Shown here piece by piece: positions 1 through 9,010 of a stretch of DNA of 64,000 bases; the stretch's first letter is position 1; each line of letters opens with the position of its first letter. The position numbers were made by a program, and so were the translations under genes. Source of the DNA: Tardiphaga sp. (GTDB lineage: Bacteria; Pseudomonadota; Alphaproteobacteria; Rhizobiales; Xanthobacteraceae). The notes under the pieces are model-generated. The model was not told the origin of the DNA and did not search any database. It saw only the letters and a list, made by a program, of their open reading frames with translations. The stretch is taken from assembly GCF_028290785.1 (NCBI RefSeq), contig NZ_JAQGJD010000318.1:1-64000 (forward strand). Direction: 5' to 3'.

Positions 1-2
1 CT

Positions 3-1046
3 GCCGTATTCCTGATGGGGACCGGTCTGGCGTCCGCGCAGAGCAACGTCGTGATCATGCAGGACCCTGGCGGCGGCTACGGCGACGCGCTGCGCAAGTT
101 GATGTACGATCCGTTCGAAAAGGCGACCGGCATCAAGGTCGTGACGGTCCAGGAAGCGCGCAGCGGCCCGCGCATCAAAGCGCAGGGCGAGGCCGGAAAG
201 GCGCAGTGGGACCTGACCTTTATCTTCGATCAGGAGACCAAGCTGCTCGGCGACTGCTGCCTGGCCGACATCGACTACACCAAGCTATCCGAGCCGGCGC
301 AGAAGACGCTCGCTGCCATGCCTGACAATCTGAAGCGGAAAAAGGGTGTTGCGCTTCAGGTGATCGGCGTCGGCATCGTTTATAATAAGGACAAATTCAA
401 AGGCGCCAACGTACCGACGAGCTGGGCCGATTTCTGGGATGTGAAGAAATTTCCCGGCCGCCGCTGCATGCCGGCCTGGCCACGCTTCGTGTTCGAGGCG
501 GCGCTGATGGCAGACGGCGTCGACAAGAGCCAGATCTATCCGATCGACATGGAGCGAGCGCTCAAGAAGATCAAGGAAATCAAACCTCACATTGCCAAGT
601 GGTGGACGACATCTGCACAGCCGCCGCAGCTGCTGCTTGATGGCGAGGCGGACATGTGCATGGCCTACACCGGATCGATGAGCAAGCTAGCGCTCGAAGG
701 CGCTCCGATCGATCTGACCTTCAATCAAGGCTTCGTCTATTACGATTTCTTCTCCATTCCGAAGGGCGCTCCGAACTACGACAATGCGCTCAAGCTGCTG
801 TCCTGGCGTCTCGACCCGACGCGCGCCGCACAGCTCACGTCGACCTTCCCGGTCGCACTTCCGTCTTCCGTTGTGTTCGAAGCGGCAACAGATAAAAAGG
901 TATCTCGCTATTGGGCAAACAATCCGGATAACGTAAGCAAGGCGATCGAGTGGAGCCCGACCTACTGGGGCGCGCCGTCGCCGGCGGGCAACTCGACCAA
1001 CGAGGAATATGGGCAGGAGAAGTTGAACGCGCTTCTCGCCCAATAG
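3..1046 (+). CDS. ABC transporter substrate-binding protein, family 1 (5' partial)
   Basis: Periplasmic receptor of an ABC importer, resembling the spermidine/putrescine (PotD-like) branch of extracellular solute-binding family 1. The frame is open from base 3. The only ATG near the start (base 15) would leave a ten-residue stub before the AQS/N cleavage-like site, so the signal peptide and true start most likely lie upstream of the window. The mature part has the usual two-lobe layout, with a TFIFD segment early, a VIGVGIVYNKDKF hinge-like strand around residue 120, and a C-terminal helix ending in NALLAQ. No permease or ATPase gene follows on this strand, so its partners must lie upstream. 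The ligand cannot be assigned. Confidence 0.85.
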   Translation, partial: AVFLMGTGLASAQSNVVIMQDPGGGYGDALRKLMYDPFEKATGIKVVTVQEARSGPRIKAQGEAGKAQWDLTFIFDQETKLLGDCCLADIDYTKLSEPAQKTLAAMPDNLKRKKGVALQVIGVGIVYNKDKFKGANVPTSWADFWDVKKFPGRRCMPAWPRFVFEAALMADGVDKSQIYPIDMERALKKIKEIKPHIAKWWTTSAQPPQLLLDGEADMCMAYTGSMSKLALEGAPIDLTFNQGFVYYDFFSIPKGAPNYDNALKLLSWRLDPTRAAQLTSTFPVALPSSVVFEAATDKKVSRYWANNPDNVSKAIEWSPTYWGAPSPAGNSTNEEYGQEKLNALLAQ

Positions 1047-1060
1047 GCGACCCGGTGACG

Positions 1061-1089
1061 TCGGCGCCCAGCACGGAGCTGGGCGCCGA
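1061..1089 (+). terminator. Perfect GC-rich hairpin after the solute-binding protein gene
   Basis: An 11-bp perfect inverted repeat (1061-1071 and 1079-1089) closes a 7-base loop 14 bases after the stop codon of the upstream gene and before the IclR gene. No run of T follows, so it may be a terminator helped by Rho or an mRNA 3'-end stabiliser. Confidence 0.55.
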
Positions 1090-1150
1090 GGTCCTGCGCT
1101 GAAAACCGATCAGGCGAGGCGGAGATCAATCATGCAGCAGTGGTCATTGG

Positions 1151-1900
1151 ATGGATAAGGCCTTTATCAAGGGACTTCGTCTTCTCGAAACCCTCGCGTT
1201 GAGCGACGGACCTCGCGGCATTACCGAACTCGCGAACGAGCTAAAGTTCACCAAGAGCAACGTTCATCGGTTGCTCATGACGCTGCAGTCTCAAGGCTAC
1301 GTACGTCAGAACCCCCCGCACAGCACGTACGAGTTGACGACGAAGATCTGGGCTCTCGGCAGCCATGTCATTCATCGGATGGATTTGATCAAGATTGCTC
1401 GTCCGATGATGGCGAAACTGATGCAGGTGACGGGTGAAACGATACACCTTTCGATACTGGAAGATACCGACGTGGTGTATGTCGACAAGATCGAAAGTGA
1501 ACATCACATCCGGGCTCACACGAGCGTCGGCATGCGGGCGCCCGCATTCACGATGGCAACCGGCAAGGCCATGCTCGCTCAATTACCCGACAATTACCTT
1601 GAGCGGTTCAAGCCACATTTCAAACGCTACACGGCGTCGACGCGCATGACGATCGAGGAGCTTCGCGAGGATATCGAGGTGGCGAGGTCGCAGGGCTATT
1701 CCTATGTGCTGCACGGCGAATGGCGAGAGGGTATCGCTGCCTGCGCATGTGCGATCATCGGTCGATCCGGTGAACTGGTCGGCGCCATTGGAATGTCCGG
1801 GCCCGACACGCGCGTCAAGCGCAAGCAGATCAAGGAGTATTCCGTTCACGTGATGGAAGCGGCGCGCGCCATCGGCGCCGCGCTTGGCAATTCCCGGTGA
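1151..1900 (+). CDS. IclR family transcriptional regulator
   Basis: DNA-binding regulator of 249 residues, the normal family length. An N-terminal winged helix-turn-helix (about residues 5-65, recognition region ELKFTKSNVHRLL) is followed by an IclR effector-binding domain, with the conserved stretch containing TMATGKAMLA near residues 135-145 and the C-terminal segment with AIGMSGP. IclR proteins usually control a nearby transport or catabolic operon in response to a small aromatic or organic acid. Here it follows the solute-binding protein gene on the same strand after a hairpin, so it may control that transporter, but this is inference. No clear Shine-Dalgarno precedes the ATG. Confidence 0.92.
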   Translation: MDKAFIKGLRLLETLALSDGPRGITELANELKFTKSNVHRLLMTLQSQGYVRQNPPHSTYELTTKIWALGSHVIHRMDLIKIARPMMAKLMQVTGETIHLSILEDTDVVYVDKIESEHHIRAHTSVGMRAPAFTMATGKAMLAQLPDNYLERFKPHFKRYTASTRMTIEELREDIEVARSQGYSYVLHGEWREGIAACACAIIGRSGELVGAIGMSGPDTRVKRKQIKEYSVHVMEAARAIGAALGNSR

Positions 1901-2272
1901 GCGTCGCGTGCAACAGGCAGAAAAGGACGATCCTTATCCGAAAAGCGACCAATGTCTTACGGTGCGGGCGGACTGTTTGCGCCGCTTCGTTGTACCGCTG
2001 GACATGCCATACAGGTTCATAACCGGCACGCGACCAATCAAAAGCCGACACGGTTCGAAGTTTGCAACTGGCCGCTCGTGGCGCGGAGCGGGCATTTGGT
2101 GAAGGGCAAGTGCCATTTCGGACATTGCGGCTGATGCGGAGTACGGGAGTTAGGCGCCATTTCTAATGCGAATTCCTTATTGGCGGCGAATTCCAGCGGC
2201 CATCAGTAATCTGAGGCATCGGGATAAATAGCCGACGGTCGGGTCTCATCCCGTTACTCCCATTCCAATCCG
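1901..2272. other. Intergenic region between IclR and LysR genes, no gene seen
   Basis: About 370 bases between the ends of the IclR gene (plus) and the LysR gene (minus). Short open frames exist on both strands but none has a ribosome site or recognisable protein features. No RNA gene or convincing terminator was seen. Confidence 0.5.
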
Positions 2273-3160
2273 TCAGGCCAAAATGGATTTCACCAACTCG
2301 CGTTCTGCAAGAATGAAATCGAAGAACGCCGCAATACGCGGGACCTGTCGGAGGTCAGGATGCGCCAGCAGGCGCCAGCTTCGCGACAGCTCCGGAATTG
2401 GGCCGAGCACGCGTACGAGATCGGGTTCGGCGTCGCCCAGGGACGCGGGGAGGGGCCCAAGGCCCAATCCCGACTTCACGGCATAGATAAGACCCAACAC
2501 GCTGTTCGTGCGTGCCGACATCTTGACGTCCGGCGCCACGTTTCGCAGCCATACCGATGCGCGGTGCATGCTGAGCGTTTCATCGAAGCCGACAAGCTGA
2601 TGATTTGGCAGGTCATTCACCGTCGCAGGCTGGCCGTGCTGTTCGACGTAACCCCGGCTCGCATAGACCGCCCAGATCGAATCCGCGACCTTGCGGCCGA
2701 CAAGTTCGTCGTCGGTATCGCCGGACCGGAAGGCGACATCGGCCTCGCCCTTCGACAGATCAAGGTATCGGTCGCTCGTTACAAATTCAATCCGAAGCTT
2801 GGGATGTCGGGTCTGGAAGCGCTCGATTAGGGCGGATTTAGTCATGCGGCCGATGATCGGTTCTGGGCAAGTCACCCGGATCACACCGGTCAGGTCGTTG
2901 GCCTCATCGTTGACCCGCCGTTCGAAGTCGGTTACCGCGGCTTCGATGCGCTCGGCGTGGGGTAACAACTCCTCGCCGAATTTTGTCAGGCGATAGCCTG
3001 ACGGGTGACGCTTCACCAGTGGCTGCCCGATCGCGCGCTCCAGTTCGGCTAAGCGCCGCTGTACCGTCGATTGACTAAGCCCCAACGATTTCCCGGCGGC
3101 GATCGTGCTGTGGTGTCGGGCCACGGCGAGAAAATACTTCAAATCGTTCCAATCGAACAT
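2273..3160 (-). CDS. LysR family transcriptional regulator
   Basis: LysR-type regulator of 295 residues from the ATG at 3160. An upstream TTG at 3196 is also in frame but would put non-family residues before the typical start MFDWNDLKYFLAVAR. The N-terminal winged HTH has the hallmark pattern LGLSQSTVQRRLAELE (about residues 27-42). The rest is a two-lobe substrate-binding domain with VTCPEP at the domain junction. It reads away from the Bug-type receptor gene at 3291, the usual arrangement for a LysR protein that controls its divergent neighbour and itself. Sequence features such as the W-N-DL-YFL opening place it with the single-target activators common in rhizobia. Inducer unknown. Confidence 0.93.
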   Translation of the reverse strand: MFDWNDLKYFLAVARHHSTIAAGKSLGLSQSTVQRRLAELERAIGQPLVKRHPSGYRLTKFGEELLPHAERIEAAVTDFERRVNDEANDLTGVIRVTCPEPIIGRMTKSALIERFQTRHPKLRIEFVTSDRYLDLSKGEADVAFRSGDTDDELVGRKVADSIWAVYASRGYVEQHGQPATVNDLPNHQLVGFDETLSMHRASVWLRNVAPDVKMSARTNSVLGLIYAVKSGLGLGPLPASLGDAEPDLVRVLGPIPELSRSWRLLAHPDLRQVPRIAAFFDFILAERELVKSILA

Positions 3161-3178
3161 GGTGCGATTATGCACTTC

Positions 3179-3195
3179 TGCGGCGGGGTACCGCA
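3179..3195. promoter_or_regulatory. Candidate LysR operator (TGCGG-N7-CCGCA)
   Basis: An interrupted dyad of 5-bp arms with T-N11-A ends lies 19-35 bases upstream of the LysR start and about 95 bases from the divergent Bug receptor gene. The spacing fits a LysR recognition box. Only one copy was noticed. Confidence 0.35.
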
Positions 3196-3290
3196 ATCCT
3201 GCGGCTTACGACCGTGGCATTGGGCGTCTAGGCTTTTTATGAGGACGCCAACAGGCGTTCCCTGGCGGCCGAGACATCCGGGAGATCGCG

Positions 3291-4268
3291 ATGAAGAGCC
3301 TTGTACACCCGCTGATATTGGGGGTGGTGACGACCGCCCTCGTATCGTCGGCCCTCGCGCAGCCAGCAAGGGCTGAATGCTCGCAGCCCGTCAAAATGAT
3401 CGTGTCGTACCCGCCGGGGTCGCCGGACGATGTGATCGCGCGAATCCTGGCGCAGAAGCTCTCCGAGGCGGGCGGGCGGTTCTATGTCGAGAATCTCCCC
3501 GGCGCCGGCGGGATGATCGGCACCGCGACGGCCGCCAAGGCGTTGCCGGACGGCTGCACCATGGTCATCGTCAATCAGAATTTCGTCGTTCAGCCCGCGA
3601 TCGGCGAAAAGCTTGCCTACAAGGTTCCCGACAGTTTTACGCCGATCACACTATTGGTCGCGGCGCCCGAAACGATTTCGGTCAACCCGTCCGTGCCCGC
3701 TACCACCATCCTGGAACTTGTTGCGCTGGTGCATGCGAGCCCCGCCAAGTACAATTACGCTTCGCCCGGTTATGGTTCTTCGCCGCATCTCGCAAGCGAG
3801 CGGCTATTCAAACACACGCTCGGGCTCGACGTCGTGCACGTCCCGTTCCAGGGCGGGCATCCGGCCGTGACCTCAACGGTTGCCGGTCACACCCAGATTC
3901 TGCACCTCACCCTTCCGATCGTTGCTCCGCTGGTGCGCGACGGCAAACTTCGGTTGCTCGCAATTGCCGACAAGACGCGTGCTCCGGAATTTCCCAGCAT
4001 TTCCACGCTGGAGGAGGCAGGCATACCGAACCACGAGGTCGGATTCTGGGACGGGATATTGCTGCCGAAGGGAACGCCTGACGACATCGTCGAACTCAGG
4101 CATCGGCAAATTGGTGAGATCATGGCGTTGCCGGACGTGCGGGATCGCTTGGCAGGGCTTGGATATACGCCGATCAATGGCTCGCCGAACGCGTTCGCGG
4201 CGCATCTGCAGACCGAGCTAAGCAAATGGGAAGCTATCGTCCGCGACGGCAACATCAAACCTGAATAA
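3291..4268 (+). CDS. Bug family tripartite tricarboxylate transporter receptor (TctC-like)
   Basis: Periplasmic solute receptor of 325 residues. A Sec signal peptide ends near SALAQPARA, followed by the family opening VKMIVSYPPGSPDDVIAR, the ligand-loop region with NLPGAGGMIG, and the conserved ASPAKYNYASPG...HLASE segment. Bug receptors bind carboxylates or other small organics and usually feed a TctAB permease, though many rhizobial and Bordetella copies are orphans, as here. The ATG at 3291 is preceded by GGGAGA at good spacing. It is divergent from the LysR gene, its probable regulator. Ligand unknown. Confidence 0.92.
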   Translation: MKSLVHPLILGVVTTALVSSALAQPARAECSQPVKMIVSYPPGSPDDVIARILAQKLSEAGGRFYVENLPGAGGMIGTATAAKALPDGCTMVIVNQNFVVQPAIGEKLAYKVPDSFTPITLLVAAPETISVNPSVPATTILELVALVHASPAKYNYASPGYGSSPHLASERLFKHTLGLDVVHVPFQGGHPAVTSTVAGHTQILHLTLPIVAPLVRDGKLRLLAIADKTRAPEFPSISTLEEAGIPNHEVGFWDGILLPKGTPDDIVELRHRQIGEIMALPDVRDRLAGLGYTPINGSPNAFAAHLQTELSKWEAIVRDGNIKPE

Positions 4269-4300
4269 TCCGACCTGAAACGAGTTCGAAAGCGCGTGCC

Positions 4301-5167
4301 ATGAACAAAGAGTTTTCCGTCGACCCTGATGTTGCCACGGCGGCGATGCGCGCGCAGTGGGACCAGGCGGCCCGGGGCTGGCGCGAGTCCGGCGCCGTCA
4401 TTCGGCCGTGGCTGCAGCAGGCGACGCAGGCCATGCTTGGAATGGCCGGCGTTAAACCCGGCGCCCATGTCCTCGATGTGGCCGCTGGCGCCGGCGACCA
4501 GACCCTTGATATCGCCAAGCGGGTTGGCCCCGACGGCTACGTGCTGGCCACGGATTTGTCGCCCGAGATTCTTCAATTCGCAGCGCAGCAGGCTGCCGCC
4601 GCGGGTCATCGCAACGTCGAGACGCGCGCGTCGGACGGACAGAACTTGCAGGTCGAGGACACCCGGTTCGACGCGGTGGTCTGTCGGCTCGGCCTGATGT
4701 TTTTCGGCGACCCGTTACAGGGATTGCGTGAAATGGCGCGGGTGCTCAAACCCGGTGGCGGCATCTGTACCATGGTGTTCGGGTCGCCCCAGGCCAATCC
4801 CTGTGTGACGACGCTGATGTCGACGGCGCTCGGGCACGCCGGCCTGCCGCCGCGCGATCCGTTTCAGCCCGGCGGGCTGCTCAGTCTCGGCAAGCTCGGC
4901 CTGATCGATGACCTGTTCAAGGGGGCGGGATTCCGCGAGATCGCGACCACCAGCGTTGCAGCGCCGTTTCACCTCCCGACCGTCAAGGACTACATGAAAT
5001 TCATACGAACATCGGCGGGGCCGATCGTCGAGATATTGAAGAGCCTTGACGGCGTTAAAGCTGAAGCCGCATGGGCGGATATGGAGCAAGTTCTCAGTCG
5101 ATATGAAACGGCCACCGGGTGGGAAGGTCCAAATCAACTGTTATTGACGGCCGCAAGAAAATCGTAG
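4301..5167 (+). CDS. Class I SAM-dependent methyltransferase (UbiE/Methyltransf_11-like)
   Basis: Cytosolic methyltransferase of 288 residues. Motif I for S-adenosylmethionine is VLDVAAGAGD (residues 57-66), followed by an acidic ATDLSPEIL strand end (motif II) and the post-motif stretch DAVVCRLGLMFFGD. The middle part (REMARVLKPGGGI) is the standard motif IV/V region. The acceptor substrate cannot be predicted, because the family includes quinone, sterol and small-molecule methylases. It starts 32 bases after the Bug receptor gene on the same strand, so the two may be cotranscribed, but no functional link is obvious. Confidence 0.88.
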   Translation: MNKEFSVDPDVATAAMRAQWDQAARGWRESGAVIRPWLQQATQAMLGMAGVKPGAHVLDVAAGAGDQTLDIAKRVGPDGYVLATDLSPEILQFAAQQAAAAGHRNVETRASDGQNLQVEDTRFDAVVCRLGLMFFGDPLQGLREMARVLKPGGGICTMVFGSPQANPCVTTLMSTALGHAGLPPRDPFQPGGLLSLGKLGLIDDLFKGAGFREIATTSVAAPFHLPTVKDYMKFIRTSAGPIVEILKSLDGVKAEAAWADMEQVLSRYETATGWEGPNQLLLTAARKS

Positions 5168-5202
5168 ACCCCTCCATGAGGGCCAACGGTCGGTCGTTTC
5201 AT

Positions 5203-5230
5203 ACGGCCGCCTCGGGCGCGAAGCGGCCGT
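5203..5230 (+). terminator. Candidate terminator hairpin after methyltransferase gene
   Basis: Arms ACGGCCGC (5203-5210) and GCGGCCGT (5223-5230) form an 8-bp GC-rich stem with a 12-base loop, 36 bases after the methyltransferase stop. Only TT follows, so termination strength is uncertain. Confidence 0.35.
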
Positions 5231-5358
5231 TTGACGCTCTCAGATTGCTCGACATCGGCACAATAGGTCGGTACAAAGGCGACAGTAGCAGGTCCGCTAA
5301 GTCATTGAATCTGCTGGCTCTATAGCTCTGGACCAACAATCCTTTCGTGGCATCATCC

Positions 5359-5385
5359 CCCTTTTAAACCATTGGTTTAAAAGGG
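5359..5385. repeat. 27-bp perfect palindrome (13-bp arms, 1-base centre)
   Basis: Arms CCCTTTTAAACCA (5359-5371) and TGGTTTAAAAGGG (5373-5385) flank a single T. The loop is too short for an RNA terminator, and no gene starts close by. A protein-binding site, a recombination or resolution site, or a remnant of a mobile element are all possible. Confidence 0.6.
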
Positions 5386-6231
5386 ACTAAGCAAGATCAG
5401 AGGCTTGGCACTACCCGCCTCGTACAAAAGGCTGGTACAATGCCTCTTGCACTGGCACGTCCCTGGAAGCATCCCAACATCGGTTTCTACTGCTCCGGAA
5501 AGGTGTCCCGGAAGACCTGCGTGTGCTCATTGGCAGGAAATGCAGCCTGCTTTCCGGCAGCACTCGATTGCGTGAAAGCGAGCGGCTTCTGGGTGGGCGC
5601 GTTCGCTTGCGAGCGGGCATATCTCTGGCCGGTGAAATCTCCCCGTAAGTTGTCCAATTCCCGAAAGTCTCTGGCTAACACCGGAGAAATTTCCGTTTTT
5701 GGGAGACGGCGGGCGGAGACTTGGTTCGATCTCCTATGAGTGGCCCGGCCGGAGTGGGTCTCTCGGCGGTCTCCGGAACGGCGGTTCTGGCTGTCGGGTT
5801 CGAGTTGAGATATCGCCGATCCTCGTTGGCCTACCTGACATTCAGGAATGCGCGCTCGATGCGAATGTCGGTTCGGTAAGGACCAGTGAATAAAGGTCGA
5901 TATCAACCGAAAATATCAACGTTTGAAAACGATAATAATTGCGGCGTATGGCCTCGGTCGGACATACTCGCGTAAAGGGCGATATCGAATGGCCGCCCGT
6001 GGCGCAATGCGGAATCCATTGGGATCTGTCAAGATGCCTTTATCCCATCAATATCGGCACGTCCCCCGCATGGATCTACCTGGCGCCTCGCTAGGCACTG
6101 TCATCAAATTCGGCACGCTCTCATAGGCAAGGTCGCGGCAATCTCTTGAACTGTTGCGCCGGCCGCGCGAGTTAACAACGGCTTCGGAATCCGTTTTGAC
6201 CGCCTCCCGTTCGATGCGGAAGCGCACGCAT

Positions 6232-6277
6232 CTGTCCGATTTGGACAGGAGTGTGCAATTTGGCATCAACTGCACAC
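6232..6277 (-). terminator. Two adjacent small hairpins downstream of the 479-residue protein gene
   Basis: One stem is CTGTCC/GGACAG (6232-6248, loop 5). A second is GTGTGCA/TGCACAC (6251-6277, loop 13). Both lie 34-80 bases after the minus-strand stop at 6312. There is no T tract, so a transcription end here is only a suggestion. Confidence 0.3.
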
Positions 6278-6311
6278 TCGGCTGCCATGATTCAGCTCGC
6301 CAATTGCGCTC

Positions 6312-7751
6312 TCACTGCATCGCCGTGCGGGCCATCATATACATTTCGTTGAATTTCTTCAGAAGCGCCTCCGCGCTCTGGCGCTCCTTCACGCCCCAAT
6401 CAAAAGCTTCTTTGGATTCGCTATCCATCTTGTTCATGACGCTGCGCGCATCGCTCGGGAATGCCATCCAGCCGCTGCTTTCGCCGAGCTGCTTGAGCGC
6501 TGCGCGGGTGCCATAAGCGGCCTCAGTGACCTTCCTTGCGTAGTCGATCGTGCGTTGAGCTTCGCTAGTTGCCTGCTCCAGCGTTTCGAATTTGAAACTG
6601 TTGCCGCTCTTCTGTCCTTGTGCGATCTTGTCATATCCCTCTTCGGCTGCGCCGCGTGCATCACGCACCAAAGACTCGTATGCGGGCAGTTTCGATTGGA
6701 GCTCACTGAGCTGTTGCTTCAGTGAGGTCATATAAACCTTAGCTGCCGCAAACTTCTTTTCGGCATTGGCCATGCCCATCTTTTGCGCCCTTGCCTCCAG
6801 TTTTGCGGCCTCTTCCAGCCAGGGATTGCTGCCGAAGACATCGAAGACCTTCTGGATGTTTGCGACCGCGGAATTGACCTTGCTCCCGGGATCGGTGACC
6901 GGCATGACGACGATCGCGGTGTCGGCTGCAGTGTTGATGAGGTTGAAAATAACGTTGAAGCCGGTCTGGGCCTTGTCGGCGTCGGCGCGCAGTTCGCGGG
7001 CCCTCTCCATATCGCGCGCGCCCCGGAGGTCATCCTCGGTGATCTTGAGATTCGACGCGGCATATGACGCGTTCGTTCCCGCCAATTTGAGCGTCGATTT
7101 AAAGTGGCTCAGCTGCAATTCGGCGCCCTGTGCGATGTGGGCCTGGTCCTTAACTCTGCCGCCGTCCTTGTTTCTCAGCATGGCAATCTCGCGTTCGATA
7201 TCCTTGACAGTGCCAAGTTTGTCGGACAACTCGTGCATCTTATCGGCGTGACGTTGGCCGTCGAGGTAGTTGTCATCGACGGTCTTGAAAAAGTCGGTCG
7301 CCTTTTTCAGCAAGGGCTGCGCGACGTCTTTTTTCGCGGCGAGATACACCACCTTTCCGCGTGGAGTATCGAACGCGATCGCTGAAGCGCCTGCGTTACC
7401 GGCGCCAGACGACGCGCTTTGGGCCGGAAATTCCGCGGTGACGACATCGACCGCATGGATTTGGGGAGGCTTGGTGCCCTTGAACGGGACATCCCGGGTG
7501 ATCGTTTCGCGCGGTGCGAGCGTCGCCTCGAATCCGTTGCAGTGATAATCGACATTGACGCAAAATTTGAGCTTCACGGGGTTGGAGGCGTCCTTGTTCG
7601 TCACGGTAGCCCTGACCCGCTTGTCGGGGGCGCTGTAATTCGAGGTGCTCGAAAGCGCTTGGCAGCCGGTGCCGTTGCACCCGGCCCATGCGACATGCGG
7701 GATAAAGACAATAGCGGCTGCGGATATCAGAAGGGACAGGTTGCGGGTCAT
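6312..7751 (-). CDS. Exported protein of unknown function with long helical/coiled-coil body
   Basis: 479 residues with a clear Sec signal peptide (hydrophobic LSLLISAAAIVFIPHVAWA, cleavage before GCNGTG) and a strong ribosome site (GAGGAGG, 7 bases before ATG). After the signal come about 100 residues of probable beta structure with four cysteines. A long stretch from about residue 130 to the end follows, rich in Ala, Lys, Glu and Asp with heptad-like spacing, so it is probably helical or coiled coil. I do not recognise a named family. It heads a run of exported proteins that leads to the first hcp gene. A periplasmic scaffold or surface role is possible, but no function can be assigned. Confidence 0.75.
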   Translation of the reverse strand: MTRNLSLLISAAAIVFIPHVAWAGCNGTGCQALSSTSNYSAPDKRVRATVTNKDASNPVKLKFCVNVDYHCNGFEATLAPRETITRDVPFKGTKPPQIHAVDVVTAEFPAQSASSGAGNAGASAIAFDTPRGKVVYLAAKKDVAQPLLKKATDFFKTVDDNYLDGQRHADKMHELSDKLGTVKDIEREIAMLRNKDGGRVKDQAHIAQGAELQLSHFKSTLKLAGTNASYAASNLKITEDDLRGARDMERARELRADADKAQTGFNVIFNLINTAADTAIVVMPVTDPGSKVNSAVANIQKVFDVFGSNPWLEEAAKLEARAQKMGMANAEKKFAAAKVYMTSLKQQLSELQSKLPAYESLVRDARGAAEEGYDKIAQGQKSGNSFKFETLEQATSEAQRTIDYARKVTEAAYGTRAALKQLGESSGWMAFPSDARSVMNKMDSESKEAFDWGVKERQSAEALLKKFNEMYMMARTAMQ

Positions 7752-7859
7752 CGGACGGCCTCCTCTGTTAGGTTGTGATGATCCGTTGGTCGCAATGGCT
7801 TTGCGGCGCGTTCAATTGAAGCAGTCGATCGCCTGTAGATTTACCCGGGTTTCGCGACG

Positions 7860-8480
7860 TCAATCCCTGAATGCGACCGTGCAGGGATCGTTCGGTGCTT
7901 TGGCGAGACATGAGCTACAGGTGCCGGGCTTGGAGCCGGGGACGCAGGTCCCGCTCTGCGTGACCTGCCTATTCGAAACAGTAATGACAGGTGTGCATCT
8001 CTTCTCGTCCGCCGAGAGCGAGCCCGATGCAGGCGCCGTGCAGCGGAATGTCTGCGAACATGATTTCTTGTCGGTCGCCGCCTTGATCGACGCCGCATCG
8101 GCTGTCCAGGCGCCACTGACCGATTTCAAGGTTGAACACATAGGATCCGGCATTTTTGGCGATCGAGTTGCGATTCCCTTGCTGTCGCGCGGCGCCACCA
8201 GCGCGCTTTCGCATCCTCCCCATCCGGAATCCCCGAGCCTAATGCAACACTCCACCTTGTCGCCTTGGCAGCGCAGCACGTGGATGTTCTTGTAACCCTT
8301 GAGGAGGTCGCTATCGAGCTTCCGCATGCAGGCATCCGCTCGCGCCGCCTGGATCTGCGTGGCGGTGCAGCCATACACCCTCTGCGGCGACTGCGCGTCG
8401 GCTGGTGTCGCTGCCAAGATCCAGGAAAAAATAGATGCAAGTGACGCGTATCGAATGCCAGGTTTCGAAGATAACGTCAT
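7860..8480 (-). CDS. Cys-rich exported protein of unknown function
   Basis: 206 residues with a signal peptide ending at TPADA before QSPQR and a good ribosome site (AAAGGTGA) upstream of the ATG. The mature protein has about 16 cysteines, including CCIRLGD, CSSCLAK and several CxC/CxnC spacings, which suggests a disulphide-rich periplasmic or secreted fold. No family recognised. It lies between two other exported-protein genes on the same strand (109 bases to the 479-residue gene, 60 bases from the 103-residue gene), so the three may form one operon. Confidence 0.7.
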   Translation of the reverse strand: MTLSSKPGIRYASLASIFSWILAATPADAQSPQRVYGCTATQIQAARADACMRKLDSDLLKGYKNIHVLRCQGDKVECCIRLGDSGWGGCESALVAPRDSKGIATRSPKMPDPMCSTLKSVSGAWTADAASIKAATDKKSCSQTFRCTAPASGSLSADEKRCTPVITVSNRQVTQSGTCVPGSKPGTCSSCLAKAPNDPCTVAFRD

Positions 8481-8540
8481 GATCGATCACCTTTTTGCCA
8501 ACAAAGATGTCAAACGTTCTGCGAGGTCCACCAGCAAGTG

Positions 8541-8852
8541 TCAGCGCTTCGTGGCGTCCGATGTACCGGCTGCGCCGCCCATCGCAGCGCCACTGCAGAT
8601 TTTGGTCTTCTCGCTGCAGTCGTAGATGCAGGTACTCTTCTTGTCGGCGCAGGGTTTGGTGCAGCCAAAATGGCCTGGGCTCGACTTGAGATCCTTTCCG
8701 CAGACGTTGCGGACCTGGCTTTCGGTCAGGTTGCTGATGGCTGACGCAGAAGAAATCGCTAGGCCCAGAGCCAGACACATCGCCAGAAGTCCGGTAACAA
8801 GACGTGAACCTGAGGCGGTCGGTGGCCTGTTGCGAGGAAAGGGCCGTGACAT
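8541..8852 (-). CDS. Small Cys-rich exported protein of unknown function
   Basis: 103 residues from the ATG at 8852, chosen because GAGGT sits 5 bases before it. An upstream ATG at 8915 is in frame but has a weak site and would add a charged leader before the signal peptide. The signal peptide core is VTGLLAMCLALGLAISSASA. The mature part has six cysteines (VCGKD, FGCTKPC, STCIYDC, ICSG), probably paired. No family recognised. First gene of the putative minus-strand run of three exported proteins, divergent from the 109-residue exported protein gene at 9011. Confidence 0.65.
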   Translation of the reverse strand: MSRPFPRNRPPTASGSRLVTGLLAMCLALGLAISSASAISNLTESQVRNVCGKDLKSSPGHFGCTKPCADKKSTCIYDCSEKTKICSGAAMGGAAGTSDATKR

Positions 8853-9010
8853 CTTTGACCTCACTTCGGTTGCCGTTGCTTCTTTTCGTGCGGTGCCATC
8901 ATTTTCGTTCGACATGAATATTTCTCGCGATTGAAGAGGGAGTGCGTGAGCGTTCCTTGGCAGTGGCGAACGGCTCTGTCAGCTTTCGACCCGAAAAAGG
9001 GAGGATTGCC

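Larger units (their letters stand above)
5168..6311. other. Gene-poor region of about 1.1 kb
   Basis: No credible gene was found on either strand. The open frames here lack ribosome sites, signal sequences or family features and have unusual composition. The region holds a hairpin after the methyltransferase gene, a 27-bp palindrome (5359-5385) and two small hairpins near 6232-6277. It may be a decayed junction next to the T6SS region. Confidence 0.5.

Noticed and set aside
5401..5480. Possible sigma-54 promoter (TGGCAC, TTGCA)
   Set aside because: The GG and GC elements do not have the required 10-base spacing in any pairing.
5715..5740. TTGGTTCGATCTCC resembling a tRNA T-arm
   Set aside because: The flanking bases do not form a T-stem and no tRNA body is present.
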